The translations under genes were made by a program, and so were the position numbers. Positions 5,141 to 5,166 of a stretch of DNA of 5,166 bases are shown here, piece after piece; positions within the stretch are counted from its first letter, which is position 1, and every line of letters starts with the position of its first letter. Origin of the DNA: Betaproteobacteria bacterium UBA2592 (GTDB lineage Bacteria > Pseudomonadota > Gammaproteobacteria > Burkholderiales > Rhodocyclaceae); assembly GCA_002340095.1 (NCBI GenBank), contig DDKS01000048.1, positions 1 through 5,166 on the forward strand. The letters are read 5' to 3'. Below the pieces are notes generated by a model. It had not been told where the DNA came from. It was given only the letters and a program-made list of their open reading frames with translations, and searched no databases.

Positions 5141-5166
5141 TTTGTCGGATTGTGCAACCCCTTTTC

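Noticed and set aside
5122..5143. FNR or CRP site upstream of sqr
   Set aside because: The palindrome has GTGA-N5-TCAC, one base short of the N6 spacing of CRP and FNR sites, and the half-site is not TTGAT.
5141..5166. Sigma54 or divergent promoter at the right edge
   Set aside because: No TGGC-N8-TTGC arrangement or paired hexamers are present, and the window ends too soon to judge a divergent gene.

Overview
The window is GC-rich chromosomal DNA of a proteobacterium. The SAICAR synthetase and the conserved membrane families point to the Betaproteobacteria, perhaps a Rhodocyclales-like lineage. That assignment comes from remembered protein character and base composition, not a search. All five genes lie on the minus strand and fill the window almost completely, so transcription runs from right to left. 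I see no tRNA, rRNA, CRISPR array, insertion sequence or other mobile element.

In transcription order, the right edge (about 5060-5166) is an AT-rich control region with repeated ATCACT half-sites around a plausible sigma70 promoter. It drives a two-gene unit. The first gene (3710-5059) encodes a type II sulfide:quinone oxidoreductase carrying an apparent twin-arginine export signal. The second (3346-3699) encodes a 117-residue three-helix membrane protein of unknown function, with its ribosome binding site built onto the sqr stop codon. A strong 12-bp terminator hairpin (3271-3300) ends this unit.

Next comes a DUF3422-type protein (1954-3249) with long helical regions and two C-terminal membrane segments. 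A weak hairpin follows it and overlaps the promoter of purC. purC (918-1859, GTG start) encodes a purine biosynthesis enzyme and has a perfect TATAAT -10 box. The last gene (34-804) encodes a DUF2189-type polytopic membrane protein with a textbook Shine-Dalgarno sequence.

Functionally, the right third looks like a sulfide-oxidation or sulfide-detoxification module: a flavoprotein predicted to face the periplasm passes electrons from sulfide to the quinone pool, and a small membrane protein is translationally tied to it. The other three genes look like ordinary conserved chromosomal genes that happen to be collinear. The features most worth a second look are the operator-like repeats upstream of sqr, the sqr/membrane-protein pair, and a G8 tract inside sqr in which loss of one G creates an immediate stop codon.
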